Assembly (NCBI RefSeq): GCF_008000815.1
Contig: NZ_CP042806.1
Span: forward strand, 3,782,001 to 3,846,000
Reading direction: 5' to 3'
Origin: Terriglobus albidus
Lineage (GTDB): Bacteria > Acidobacteriota > Terriglobia > Terriglobales > Acidobacteriaceae
Length of the DNA: 64,000 bases
Numbering within the stretch: the first letter of the stretch is position 1; each line of letters begins with the position of its first letter. Under the pieces are notes generated by a model. That model made no database searches. It was given only the letters and a program-made list of their open reading frames with translations, and had not been told where the DNA came from. Of this stretch, positions 55,142-63,689 are shown piece by piece. The position numbers and the translations under genes were made by a program.

Positions 55142-58100
55142 TTAGAACAGAATGCGAGCACCAAGCTGCATCTGCCGTGGAGGAAACGCCGAGGAGATGG
55201 TGCCGAAGTTGCTGTTGCTCGTGTTCAGGTTAAGGCCGTTGAAGTTCGTGCGGTTCAGAACGTTGAACATATCTACCTGAGCCTTCAGGCGGACGCGTTC
55301 GGTGATCGGAAACACCTTGGAGAGCGTAGAGTCAAGTTGAGCGAGGCCAGGTCCAACGACGCCACCGACTGGAGCGTTCCCGTAGTGATTGGCTTGGTTT
55401 TTAGCCGTTTGAACATAGGCTTTGGCGGAGTCATTGCAACCTTCCGGAGCGCTTTTCGGGGCACCGTTGTTGAGGTAACCGCAGATGCCGGCATGCTGGT
55501 TATAAACGCGCACTCCAGGAACGTAATCGGCACGGACAGTACCAAGCTGAATTGTCGAGGTCTGCTGGATGGTGTAGTAAGCTCCGCTCTGTAGCCGCGC
55601 TACCCCACTAAGCTGCCAGCCGCCTGCCGCTGTTCGCATCAGGAACGACCTTCCTTGCAACTCAGGGGCCTGAATGACGAAGCTAGCGACAAAGGCATGA
55701 CGCCGGTCATTCGACAGTGGACCGTAGTTGTAGGCCAGATTCTGCCAATTCTCTAGCGTGATGTTGTTGCCGGCGGAGTCTCCAAGAGCCTTGGAGAAGG
55801 TATAGGCAAGCGTCGTCGTGACAATACCCTTACGCTTGGAAGCAAAGACCTGCAACGCGTTGTAGTTGTAATTGGAGTCGAAGCGATTGGAGCTTATCGA
55901 GTTAAAGCCCTTGTAGGGATTCAATGAGGCAATGGATATAGGCGCCGTCGCCGGAGGAGCTGGGTTTTGATTTGTGTACGCACTCATCACATCGGGAATG
56001 TTGATGTTGGGCTGCCGCAGTTGGTGGCGGGAGACGCTACCAACGTAATTGGCTTCAAAGAGAACCGCCCACGGAAGCTGACGCTGGATGCCCAGACTGT
56101 ACTGCCATGTGTAAGGATTTTTGTTTTTGGGATCCACTGCATTGATCGTCGCCTGCAGACCAGTGTTGGACGCTGAAAGCGATGTCAGCGTAGCCAGGTT
56201 TCCGTTCGTAAACTGCGTGTTCTGCAGGAATGGAGCAAGATTGAGCTGGCTGAAGACCAGGTTGCCCTGCGGGCGGTAGAAGAACAGTCCTACTCCGCCA
56301 CGAATCGAAGTTTTATCATTTGCCGCGTACGCGAAGCCAAAGCGAGGGCCAACGGCGCCGTTCATCTTATAGAAACCACGGGGCGCTCCCGCAGGAATCT
56401 GGGAGAAGAGCGCGGTGTTGACGTTCGGTACGCGCTTCTGCTGATCTGCAGGTACACCGTCTCCTACCCGAATAAGGCCGTTATAGGGATTGCCAACACC
56501 GGGATTCACAATGGATCCGCCTGGACTTACGGTAACCGCATTCGCCGGGTTGTACACCGCAGGATCGAAGTTCGTCATGTTGTTGCCCTGAGCATAGAAG
56601 GGCTGCAACCACTGGAAACGGACTCCATACTCCAGGCTCAGCCTGCGGGTCGCTCTCCACTGATCCTGGACAAACCACTCGATCTGGTTGAAGCGGAAGT
56701 GCCCGACCGGATCAGCACTCGCCTCTGAGTAGTTCTGAAAGTTCCCCAGGAATGCATCGGCAAGCGAGTAGCAGGTCGTGTTTGCGTTGGTTTGGCGGCA
56801 GTTGGTTGACGCAGCAGACGATGTAGCGTTCTGACTGAAACCTACGGTGCCGGTATAGTTTGAGCGGCCGTTCTGATCGACACGATCGCGAATATAGGCG
56901 AAACCGAACTTCATGTTGTGGTCGCCCTTCACGTAGGTGATAGTGTCCGCAACCTGAATATCAGTGGACGGCGAAAGGAGAGAAAAGTTTGGTCCCTGGA
57001 AGCCGGCGAAGTTGGAGATATTGATGATCGGAATTCCGTTCGGATACGGCCCAACTCCCGGATAGAGCTTTTGGTACTGGAAGCCGAAGGTCTCACGTTT
57101 CCAGTTGTTGCCGTACGGAGGAATACGCTGTGCGGCCCAGCTCGCATTTGCCTGTGCCTGATTGATCAGATTAGGACGGATAGTCCAGGTCTCACTCAGC
57201 AGATAGCTTTGTCCAGGCCGGTTACGCTGGGTAGGCGTAGTGTTGAGAATGCCGGTGTTTGAGAACGTGCCGTAAGGGTCTATCAGAGTGTTCTTGTCAT
57301 GGATCCACCGGCCAAAGAGCGAATGACTCTGGTTGATGACGTAGTCAAAGCGAACGAGATCCTGATGAAAATCCAGAGGATTCGACGGGGCAAGCGTAAG
57401 GTTATTGGCCTGGAGCGAATCGCGATAGCTTAGGCCACCCGCGATGATCGTCTTGTATATACTGCCGATCGCTTTTCCATCCGTGCTCATCTGGCTGGCA
57501 ATATTGTTGAACGGGATCGGGTTCGCCGTACCTGGATAGTACAACTGGCCATAGGTGTTGGTCGGCGCGGAGCATACACCAGCACCGTTAAACGAACCAC
57601 CGGCGGATGTGCAAAGCGCCGAGAAATCACCGTTCAACATTGCCGTCGTCGGTACGTTGAAGGTGGTGGCCACAGCCTGTGCCCGCAGGCGCTTCCACTC
57701 CTCACCCACAAAGAAGAAGAGTTTGTTCTTGATGATCGGGCCGCCAATAAAGAATCCGAAGTCGTTATAGATCAACTGGGTCTTCTTCTTGGCGATATAG
57801 TTGGTCGCATCCAGATAGTTGTTCCTGGCAAATTCAAAGACACCGCCATGGAACGCGTTTGTACCGCTCTTCGTCACGATATTGAAGGTGGGTCCCTGGG
57901 TTCGCCCATATTCAGCCGAAGAGTTCGATGTGTTGATCTTTACCTCTCCAATGAAGTCAGGGCCGACGTTGTTCATCAGCGAACCATTGGAACCGGCTAC
58001 CTGGTTGTAAGCTCCGTCTACAGTCAGATTGTTCGAGTCGGAACGGTTACCGTTAATGGTCTGATTGTTCGAAGCCAGAGAGGTCGTGACCGAGAAGATG

Positions 58101-58618
58101 TCCGGATTCGTGACCACAGCGCCCGGCACCAGCGTCAGCAATTGGGTGTAGTTCCGTCCGTTCAGAGCCAGGTTTTCTACCTGCTTTGAATCGATCACAC
58201 GCGCCAGTTCACCTGAAGTGGTATTAAGCGCCTCAATTGCGCCTCCCTGAACCTCTACAACCTCCGTCGTGCCGCCAAGGGAAAGGCTGAAGTTCGAGGT
58301 CAGCTTTGCGTCCGCTGAGATGCTCATGCTGCTCTGCTGTACCGTCTTGAAGCCCTCATGGGAGACAGCGAGTGTATAGATGCCGATCGGGAGATTGGTA
58401 ACAATGTAGCTGCCGTCCTGATCGCTCTGGATGGTGCGGGTATTTCCTGTGTTCTGTTCCGTAATTTTGATGGTTGCTCCCGGCAGGCTGGCGCCGCTCA
58501 CATCGGTGACTGAGCCGCTGATCTGCCCGAAGCTGGTCTGTGCCTCCATGCGTCCGCTGGCTGAAAACACCAACAGAAGCAACACGCACGTGGCCATGCT
58601 GTATAGGAATTTCTGCAT
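55142..58618 (-). CDS. Oar-like TonB-dependent receptor
   Basis: 1158 residues from ATG 58618, with GGAGG six bases upstream and a clear signal peptide (MATCVLLLLVFSASG). A carboxypeptidase-regulatory domain follows (QISGSVTDVSGASLPGATIK), then a plug (NLALNGRNYTQLLTLVPG) and a long barrel that ends in the aromatic ARILF. No TonB box is seen with certainty. These Oar-like receptors import or bind large substrates such as glycans and are hallmarks of Acidobacteria. It lies downstream of the GH2 gene on the same strand but is separated from it by a terminator. Confidence 0.9.
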   Translation of the reverse strand: MQKFLYSMATCVLLLLVFSASGRMEAQTSFGQISGSVTDVSGASLPGATIKITEQNTGNTRTIQSDQDGSYIVTNLPIGIYTLAVSHEGFKTVQQSSMSISADAKLTSNFSLSLGGTTEVVEVQGGAIEALNTTSGELARVIDSKQVENLALNGRNYTQLLTLVPGAVVTNPDIFSVTTSLASNNQTINGNRSDSNNLTVDGAYNQVAGSNGSLMNNVGPDFIGEVKINTSNSSAEYGRTQGPTFNIVTKSGTNAFHGGVFEFARNNYLDATNYIAKKKTQLIYNDFGFFIGGPIIKNKLFFFVGEEWKRLRAQAVATTFNVPTTAMLNGDFSALCTSAGGSFNGAGVCSAPTNTYGQLYYPGTANPIPFNNIASQMSTDGKAIGSIYKTIIAGGLSYRDSLQANNLTLAPSNPLDFHQDLVRFDYVINQSHSLFGRWIHDKNTLIDPYGTFSNTGILNTTPTQRNRPGQSYLLSETWTIRPNLINQAQANASWAAQRIPPYGNNWKRETFGFQYQKLYPGVGPYPNGIPIINISNFAGFQGPNFSLLSPSTDIQVADTITYVKGDHNMKFGFAYIRDRVDQNGRSNYTGTVGFSQNATSSAASTNCRQTNANTTCYSLADAFLGNFQNYSEASADPVGHFRFNQIEWFVQDQWRATRRLSLEYGVRFQWLQPFYAQGNNMTNFDPAVYNPANAVTVSPGGSIVNPGVGNPYNGLIRVGDGVPADQQKRVPNVNTALFSQIPAGAPRGFYKMNGAVGPRFGFAYAANDKTSIRGGVGLFFYRPQGNLVFSQLNLAPFLQNTQFTNGNLATLTSLSASNTGLQATINAVDPKNKNPYTWQYSLGIQRQLPWAVLFEANYVGSVSRHQLRQPNINIPDVMSAYTNQNPAPPATAPISIASLNPYKGFNSISSNRFDSNYNYNALQVFASKRKGIVTTTLAYTFSKALGDSAGNNITLENWQNLAYNYGPLSNDRRHAFVASFVIQAPELQGRSFLMRTAAGGWQLSGVARLQSGAYYTIQQTSTIQLGTVRADYVPGVRVYNQHAGICGYLNNGAPKSAPEGCNDSAKAYVQTAKNQANHYGNAPVGGVVGPGLAQLDSTLSKVFPITERVRLKAQVDMFNVLNRTNFNGLNLNTSNSNFGTISSAFPPRQMQLGARILF

Positions 58619-58786
58619 CTGTAACCTCCAAAGCCGCCGTTCTTCCCGGTCAGCCAAAATCACTGCGGTTTAACTTGAAGCACTCAAAATCTGTAGTTCT
58701 GAGGCCGCCCGAGATTTTGTTGCATCTTTGGAAGAATTGTCAAACGGTAAGAATGCAGGCCGCTTTAATCCAGAAAATGAATAAAA

Positions 58787-58812
58787 GCGTCCCTCACAGG
58801 AGTGAGGGACGC
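58787..58812 (-). terminator. Intrinsic terminator of the GH2 gene
   Basis: GCGTCCCTCAC and GTGAGGGACGC (11 base pairs, AGGA loop) are followed on the minus strand by TTTTATT, ending the GH2 transcript before the TonB receptor. Confidence 0.85.
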
Positions 58813-58840
58813 CAATCGTTTGTTTCCGGTTGGAAAGAAG

Positions 58841-60706
58841 TTACTCCGGTTTCACAGCCGGGTCTTCGGTATACGTCTTCACCACCAGGGGAACGCTCAT
58901 CTTCTTCTCCATCTTTTCCGAGAAGAGCCCCTTGCGGTTGTACCCATCCTGTAGCTTGGGGATGTTGCGGGTAGACGAACGGAAATCCATCAGGACCCAT
59001 GGCGTCACCCCTCGCATCTGTGGAATCTTTCGGATCATCGCGAACTGGTGCTGCAGCACGTTAACCTGCTGCTCTTCCGTCCAACGGTCATGGGGACCAC
59101 CATGATTCCCGAACTTGGCCTCCGCCCCGAACTCAGACATGATGAAAGGCTTCTGTGGAAGTATCCAGGTCTTGCGGTCGGCATCTTCGGCAGTTCCCTC
59201 ATACCAGCCGATGTATTGGTTCTGGCCGACGACATCCAGTGCATCCATCAGCGGATCCTCCTGCATGATGCGATCCTCACTCACCCTGGGACCGATCAGC
59301 GCTGACGTGATCAGGCGGGTTTGATCCTCATGCCGAGCCTCGTTGGCAAGCGCAGTGAGAAATCTGGTGCGGTCGGCATTATTGGGCGTTTCATTCGAAA
59401 CCGACCAGAAGATGATCGCGGCCTTGTTCCGGTCGCGGCGGATCATCTCATGCAGCATCACAACGGCCTTGTCGTAGACCTCCTGCTTGCTGAACGAGAT
59501 TCTCTGCCACAACGGAATCTCAGACCACACCATAAGCCCTTCACGATCTGCCTGCCGCACCATCCGTTCGTCATGCGGATAATGGGCAAGCCGCACAAAA
59601 TTGGCGTGGATCTGGTGAAGCATGCTGAAGACGTTTTTTACATCTTCATCGGTGTTCGTACGTCCCCCGCGAATGGGGGCTTCCGCATGCATATTGGCGC
59701 CCTGCAGGGCGATCGCCTTGCCATTCAAGAGAATGCGCGTGCCGTCGACGCGGATGTCGCGAAAGCCGATGTCGTCAGTGAGTGCGTCAGTCCCTGCCTG
59801 CAGTTCGACCTTGTAAAGCTTCGGCGAACCAGGACTCCAGAGCTGCAGCCCGTTGACCTTCACCTCGAACATCGCTTTCCCATTGCCGTCTGTGACCGCT
59901 GTCGTTGAGGCATTGGCTTCAGGAATCCGAACGGTGACGCTTCTTCCCTCTCCTGCACCTTCCACATGAACATAACCGCTCACGGTGTTGGCATCGGCTG
60001 CGGAAAAGGACGCTCCACGCTTTAGATGAACGTCATAGTCGTCGATAAACTCCGACGGCACCGTAACCAGCGATACGTCCCGTGTGATGCCGCCGTAGTT
60101 GAACCAGTCATAGTTGACGCTGGGAATATCGTCCTGATGCCTTGTGGAATCCACGGCAATCACAACAAAATTATTACCGGGTTTAAGTAATGAAGTGGCA
60201 TCGCAGTCGTAGGGCGTAAAGCCGCCTTCGTGATTGCAGAGACGTTTTCCATTGACCCATACAACCGAGCGGTAGTTTGCCGCGCCCACGTGGAAAAAGG
60301 TACGTGTAGCAGGCGTCGGCTGGAACTGGAAATCCCGCTGGAACCATACCACTCCTTCGAAATGAAAGAGCGTCGGGTCCTGCGTATTCCAATCACCAGG
60401 AATCTTCATTGTGGGCGCAGTGCTGAAGTCGTATTCGGAGTTATGTGGCCCGCTGCTGATGTTCGGATGGGTATTGAGTGCATACCCGTTATCGCGGATG
60501 TTGCCCTTCTCGTCATAAAGCTCTCGTGCCGGTGGCTGCTCAACCAGATAGTGCCAGGGCCCATTCAGAGAGATCGACTTTCTATGATCGACGCCTACCA
60601 GCAATGTCCGGAGCGGTGTCTGTGCCACGAGCATCGATCCAGTTGCAGAAACAGCGAACGCCATTACCAAGGCAAAGTGAGTCATCCTGCATGTCAGGTC
60701 TTTCAT
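58841..60706 (-). CDS. Secreted glycoside hydrolase family 2 enzyme (beta-glucuronidase-like)
   Basis: 621 residues with a signal-like N-terminus (FALVMAFAVSATGSMLVAQ). The jelly-roll sugar-binding domain contains HVGAANYRSVVWVNGKRLCNHEGGFTPYD; the barrel has the acid/base Glu in FWSVSNETPNN near residue 418 and the nucleophile Glu in MSEFGAEAKFG near 520. FVRLAHYPHDERMVRQADREGLMVW is typical. The pattern is closest to beta-glucuronidase/galactosidase; the substrate is not certain. The neighbouring TonB receptor suggests glycan use. Confidence 0.85.
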   Translation of the reverse strand: MKDLTCRMTHFALVMAFAVSATGSMLVAQTPLRTLLVGVDHRKSISLNGPWHYLVEQPPARELYDEKGNIRDNGYALNTHPNISSGPHNSEYDFSTAPTMKIPGDWNTQDPTLFHFEGVVWFQRDFQFQPTPATRTFFHVGAANYRSVVWVNGKRLCNHEGGFTPYDCDATSLLKPGNNFVVIAVDSTRHQDDIPSVNYDWFNYGGITRDVSLVTVPSEFIDDYDVHLKRGASFSAADANTVSGYVHVEGAGEGRSVTVRIPEANASTTAVTDGNGKAMFEVKVNGLQLWSPGSPKLYKVELQAGTDALTDDIGFRDIRVDGTRILLNGKAIALQGANMHAEAPIRGGRTNTDEDVKNVFSMLHQIHANFVRLAHYPHDERMVRQADREGLMVWSEIPLWQRISFSKQEVYDKAVVMLHEMIRRDRNKAAIIFWSVSNETPNNADRTRFLTALANEARHEDQTRLITSALIGPRVSEDRIMQEDPLMDALDVVGQNQYIGWYEGTAEDADRKTWILPQKPFIMSEFGAEAKFGNHGGPHDRWTEEQQVNVLQHQFAMIRKIPQMRGVTPWVLMDFRSSTRNIPKLQDGYNRKGLFSEKMEKKMSVPLVVKTYTEDPAVKPE

Positions 60707-61033
60707 TCTTCTCCCTTTATTTAAGCGTTGCCCATCCCGACTTCAGATCGGGCAACAGGTCTTTGATGGTTTCGCGGCGGCAGTATCAGGGGAAACTCCA
60801 GCGGAGGAGAAGTCTACAGAGGTGCTACGAGATTTGTCTCCTTCAGCGCCGAAGCTATCTCAATCGAACCGCGAAGGAAACACACCGCTGGGCGCAAGTC
60901 ACCCTACAACCAGGACATCATCAATAGGAACACTTCCGTAACATTTTTGTGATGACCCTGGTTCCGGCGATTTTCTACTACATTCCCTCCTCCAGCCGAT
61001 AGACCGTACATGGATTTCTAAGAGGAAACGCCG
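60707..61033. other. Divergent promoter region with a hairpin
   Basis: 327 bases between the divergent GH2 and chemoreceptor genes. An inverted repeat, GTTGCCCATC / GATCGGGCAAC with one bulge (60727-60756), lies in the GH2 leader. The chemoreceptor start has AGAGGAAA just upstream. I see no open frame or other element. Confidence 0.5.
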
Positions 61034-62539
61034 ATGCCAGACCTCACGATAAAACAAAAGCTCCTCAGCGCAGTAGGAGCATTGACTGTACTTTCTATCT
61101 CCCTTGCAGTTACCTCCATCTACCGCACCACAGCCTTCGGCAGCACGATTCACCATCTTGGCGTGGACGAAGGCAATCAATCCTATCTTGCGGGCTTGGC
61201 CGATGCGTCGGGTTCCGAAATGGTCGCTACCCAACGTGGTGTGATGGTAGAAGCCGCCACTGGAAACTGGGCAATGGCCGAAAAGCGAAAGACCCAGTTC
61301 ACGGAACAGGAAACAATTCTCCGTAAGGCACTCAAAGATCTGCGTGCGGGCGGCGTGTCTGCGCGTGGAACGATCGCCATTAATAAGATCGAGGCCTCGC
61401 TCGAACGCCTGGATCCGATTTATGCCCGCTTTATCTCTGCCATCGACGCTCATGACGTTTCCCGTGCTACTGAAATCAATATGGGTGAACTGGGAGCGGC
61501 AATTCAGGATCTGGACGATCTCACCACCGAAACCATCGCCTTTGAGCGGGAGACCGTGGGAGAGGCGAACACCCTGGCGCAGAATGAGGTTTTATCTGCG
61601 ATGCGTGTCTCATGGATTCTTCTGATCGTCGTTCTGGCTGTATCGTGCGTCATTGTCCGTATCGTCATCAACCTCGAACGTCAACTGCGGAAGAATGTAA
61701 TTGAGCTCAACCAGGGTTCTGAGCAGATTGCGACGGCTGCCGAACAGATCGCTTCCAGCAGCCAGGTCCTGGCGCGCGAGAGCTCAAATCAGGCCGCGAT
61801 GATTGAAGAGACATCTTCCTCTTCGGCGGAGATCTCGTCGATGGCCAAACGCAATGCAGATAACGCCCGCGTGACAACCGGGATTGTCGGCAACGCGGTG
61901 ATGACCGCACAGCAGAGCAGAATCGCCGTAGATGAGTGCGTACAGTCGATCATGGCCATCGATGACAGCTCTGGCAAAATCGCCAAGATCATTGATGTTA
62001 TCGACAAAATTTCCTTCCAGACCAACATCCTTGCCTTGAACGCCGCAGTGGAGGCTGCGCGTGCCGGCAATGCGGGGTCGGGCTTTGCTGTCGTCGCGGA
62101 AGAGGTGCGAAACCTCGCTCAGCGTTCTGCAGAAGCTGCTAAAGAGACCTCAGCGCTTATTGGAACCGCTCTGGCCAATGCCGCGGACGGTCGTGAGAAG
62201 ATCCGGTCGGTGGTCTCATCGGAAGAACATCTAGAATCCGCCTTCGGAGAGATCAAGACCCTGGTCGAAAATATCGGCGGTAGCTCATCGGAACAGTTGG
62301 CGGGTGTCCAGCAGATTGCTCAAGCCATCTCCCGTATGGAGCAGACCACGCAAACCAGCGCGGCCAATGCGGAAGAATCAGCTGCAGCAGCTCAGCAACT
62401 TCACGCACAATCGGATGCCCTGCGGTTACTGGCTGCTCGCCTGGGACAGATGGTTGGCTTCGGACACGAAGTCAAGCAGCAGCGGCCCGTGGCTGTTCGT
62501 TCCATCGCCGCTCGTCCCGCCACCGCTCATATGATCTAA
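61034..62539 (+). CDS. Methyl-accepting chemotaxis protein
   Basis: 501 residues. Membrane helices near 12-33 and 188-212 ([23 protein letters not shown]) flank a four-helix-bundle ligand domain. No clear HAMP domain follows. The signalling tip [49 protein letters not shown] is near residues 325-375. No CheW/CheA genes are in the window, so it is an orphan receptor here. The start has a good ribosome site. Confidence 0.92.
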   Translation: MPDLTIKQKLLSAVGALTVLSISLAVTSIYRTTAFGSTIHHLGVDEGNQSYLAGLADASGSEMVATQRGVMVEAATGNWAMAEKRKTQFTEQETILRKALKDLRAGGVSARGTIAINKIEASLERLDPIYARFISAIDAHDVSRATEINMGELGAAIQDLDDLTTETIAFERETVGEANTLAQNEVLSAMRVSWILLIVVLAVSCVIVRIVINLERQLRKNVIELNQGSEQIATAAEQIASSSQVLARESSNQAAMIEETSSSSAEISSMAKRNADNARVTTGIVGNAVMTAQQSRIAVDECVQSIMAIDDSSGKIAKIIDVIDKISFQTNILALNAAVEAARAGNAGSGFAVVAEEVRNLAQRSAEAAKETSALIGTALANAADGREKIRSVVSSEEHLESAFGEIKTLVENIGGSSSEQLAGVQQIAQAISRMEQTTQTSAANAEESAAAAQQLHAQSDALRLLAARLGQMVGFGHEVKQQRPVAVRSIAARPATAHMI

Positions 62540-62646
62540 CGATTCCCTTCTTCGCAAGAGATCGCTCACGCGCTGTCACATGCAACAGCTGAGCCACCCG
62601 ATCATGGGTGGTTCGGAGTTTCCTCACGAACACCGTGGTCCGATGG

Positions 62647-62931
62647 TTACGATTTCGGAGGGACGTAGTGGAAGCGGATCAGGTAGATATTTTGTCCTTT
62701 ACCGTGCTGGGCAACTTTAAGCAGGTCGATGATCCCCAGGAATCCTGACTGCCGTGCGAGCTGCGGGGTGATATCAGGCAAGCCGATGGGTTCAATCGAG
62801 TCGACCTCGATATGACCTTCTTCCATCCTGTAACGGCTGCCGGCAGTAACCCGTGGACCAATCCAGAAACGGATGGTCGTGGTAATTTCTCCAGTCCGAA
62901 TTCGTTCTCGCAGGCGCCTGGTGAAGGTCAT
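62647..62931 (-). CDS. ASCH-domain small protein
   Basis: 94 residues from ATG 62931 (98 from 62943). The fold is ASCH/PUA-like: TRRLRERIRTGEITTTIRFW at the start and GSRYRMEEGHIEVDSIEPIGL in the middle. ASCH proteins bind RNA or modified nucleotides. Single gene; function unknown. Confidence 0.65.
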   Translation of the reverse strand: MTFTRRLRERIRTGEITTTIRFWIGPRVTAGSRYRMEEGHIEVDSIEPIGLPDITPQLARQSGFLGIIDLLKVAQHGKGQNIYLIRFHYVPPKS

Positions 62932-63078
62932 TGGCAAATCCAAGATAACGAGACCCAGCGTAAACCAATAAGATACTTAGAATCAATTAGATGAATGAAC
63001 GAATCACCCTGCGGGCTCTATCCGTAGGCTGGGCCTGCAGGCACGCCCGAAAACGCGACCTATGGTAACCTTTTAACG

Positions 63079-63171
63079 ATGAAGTTTGCCGGTCAGAACC
63101 GTGTATGTTGTTCCACCTGTATGGTGCACACACATCCGCGTGTCTTCTGGCTGAGCGCGATTCCTGAATAA
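63079..63171 (+). CDS. Cysteine-rich leader peptide of the attenuator
   Basis: 30 residues (MKFAGQNRVCCSTC, then MVHTHPRVFWLSAIPE). Cys codons 10, 11 and 14 (TGT at 63106, 63109 and 63118) are clustered. There is no Shine-Dalgarno sequence; a TATGGT box at 63061-63066 would place the transcript start a few bases before the ATG. It ends 33 bases before a terminator. Its likely role is to make transcription of the downstream genes depend on charged tRNA-Cys. An overlapping frame from ATG 63104 is the alternative. Confidence 0.65.
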   Translation: MKFAGQNRVCCSTCMVHTHPRVFWLSAIPE

Positions 63172-63220
63172 CCTGTTCGGTTTCAGTAATCGAGGTTGAT
63201 CGTACCCACCACCAGAAGAC
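63142..63220 (+). promoter_or_regulatory. Antiterminator pairing of the attenuator
   Basis: GTCTTCTGG at 63142-63150 is the perfect complement of CCAGAAGAC at 63212-63220, which lies in the upper stem and loop of the terminator. Formation would break the terminator. A competing protector, GGTCAGAA (63091-63098), can pair with TTCTGGCT (63145-63152), eight pairs including two G-U. Confidence 0.75.
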
Positions 63221-63243
63221 CTGGTTGGTGGGTTTTGTTTTTT
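63204..63243 (+). terminator. Intrinsic terminator in the leader of the rhodanese-encapsulin operon
   Basis: ACCCACCACCAG (63204-63215) pairs with CTGGT-TGGTGGGT (63221-63233) with one bulged T and a five-base loop, then TTTTGTTTTTT. It lies between the leader peptide and the rhodanese start and would stop transcription unless the antiterminator forms. Confidence 0.88.
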
Positions 63244-63266
63244 CAGCGAAAGAGAGAAGGTTAGAC

Positions 63267-63587
63267 GTGAATGTTCCAGAGATTCAAGCCGAAGAGTTGA
63301 AGCAGCGCCTCGATCAGGGGGACAAGCTCTTCCTTTTAGATGTCCGCGACGAATACGAATATGAGATCTCCAACATCGGGGGCCACCTCATCCCTCTGCC
63401 CGAACTGGCGAAGCGCCTGGATGAGCTGAGCGCAGATGAAGAGATCGTCGCAGTGTGCAAGCATGGCCCGCGCGGTGTAAAAGCGGCAGAGTACCTCCGG
63501 CAGCATGGGTTCAAGAAAGTATCAAACCTGCGCGGTGGCATTCACGCCTGGTCTGATCGCGTGGACCGCAAGGTTCGCAAATACTAA
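63267..63587 (+). CDS. Single-domain rhodanese
   Basis: 106 residues from GTG 63267, with AGAGAAGG six bases upstream. The rhodanese core FLLDVRDEYEYEISNIGGHLIPL and the active-site loop VCKHGPRGVKAAEYL carry the persulfide-forming Cys and the basic CxxGxR pattern. It passes sulfane sulfur between proteins. Rhodanese genes commonly accompany family 2A encapsulins, which package a cysteine desulfurase; the next gene here is that shell. It stands behind a cysteine-type attenuator. Confidence 0.9.
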   Translation: MNVPEIQAEELKQRLDQGDKLFLLDVRDEYEYEISNIGGHLIPLPELAKRLDELSADEEIVAVCKHGPRGVKAAEYLRQHGFKKVSNLRGGIHAWSDRVDRKVRKY

Positions 63588-63603
63588 AAGCCACGGTCCA
63601 GGT

Positions 63604-63637
63604 CTATCAGCTTTCTTTTTTATGCGTCGGCTGATAG
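63604..63637 (+). promoter_or_regulatory. Hairpin between the rhodanese and encapsulin genes
   Basis: CTATCAGC and GCTGATAG form a perfect eight-base-pair inverted repeat around an 18-base loop containing TTTTTT. It lies in the 102-base gap before the encapsulin GTG and may set mRNA stability or relative expression. Confidence 0.45.
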
Positions 63638-63689
63638 GCTTCCGCTACAATCTGGTCGCACTCGACACCCTGTGCAAGGAGTCTTTCCC

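Noticed and set aside
62594-62611. CCACCC/GGGTGG hairpin after the chemoreceptor gene as a terminator
   Set aside because: The stem is six base pairs with no T tract on either side.
63104-63166. Alternative leader frame from ATG 63104 (20 codons)
   Set aside because: It lacks the cluster of Cys codons and has no ribosome site; the frame from 63079 explains the attenuator better.
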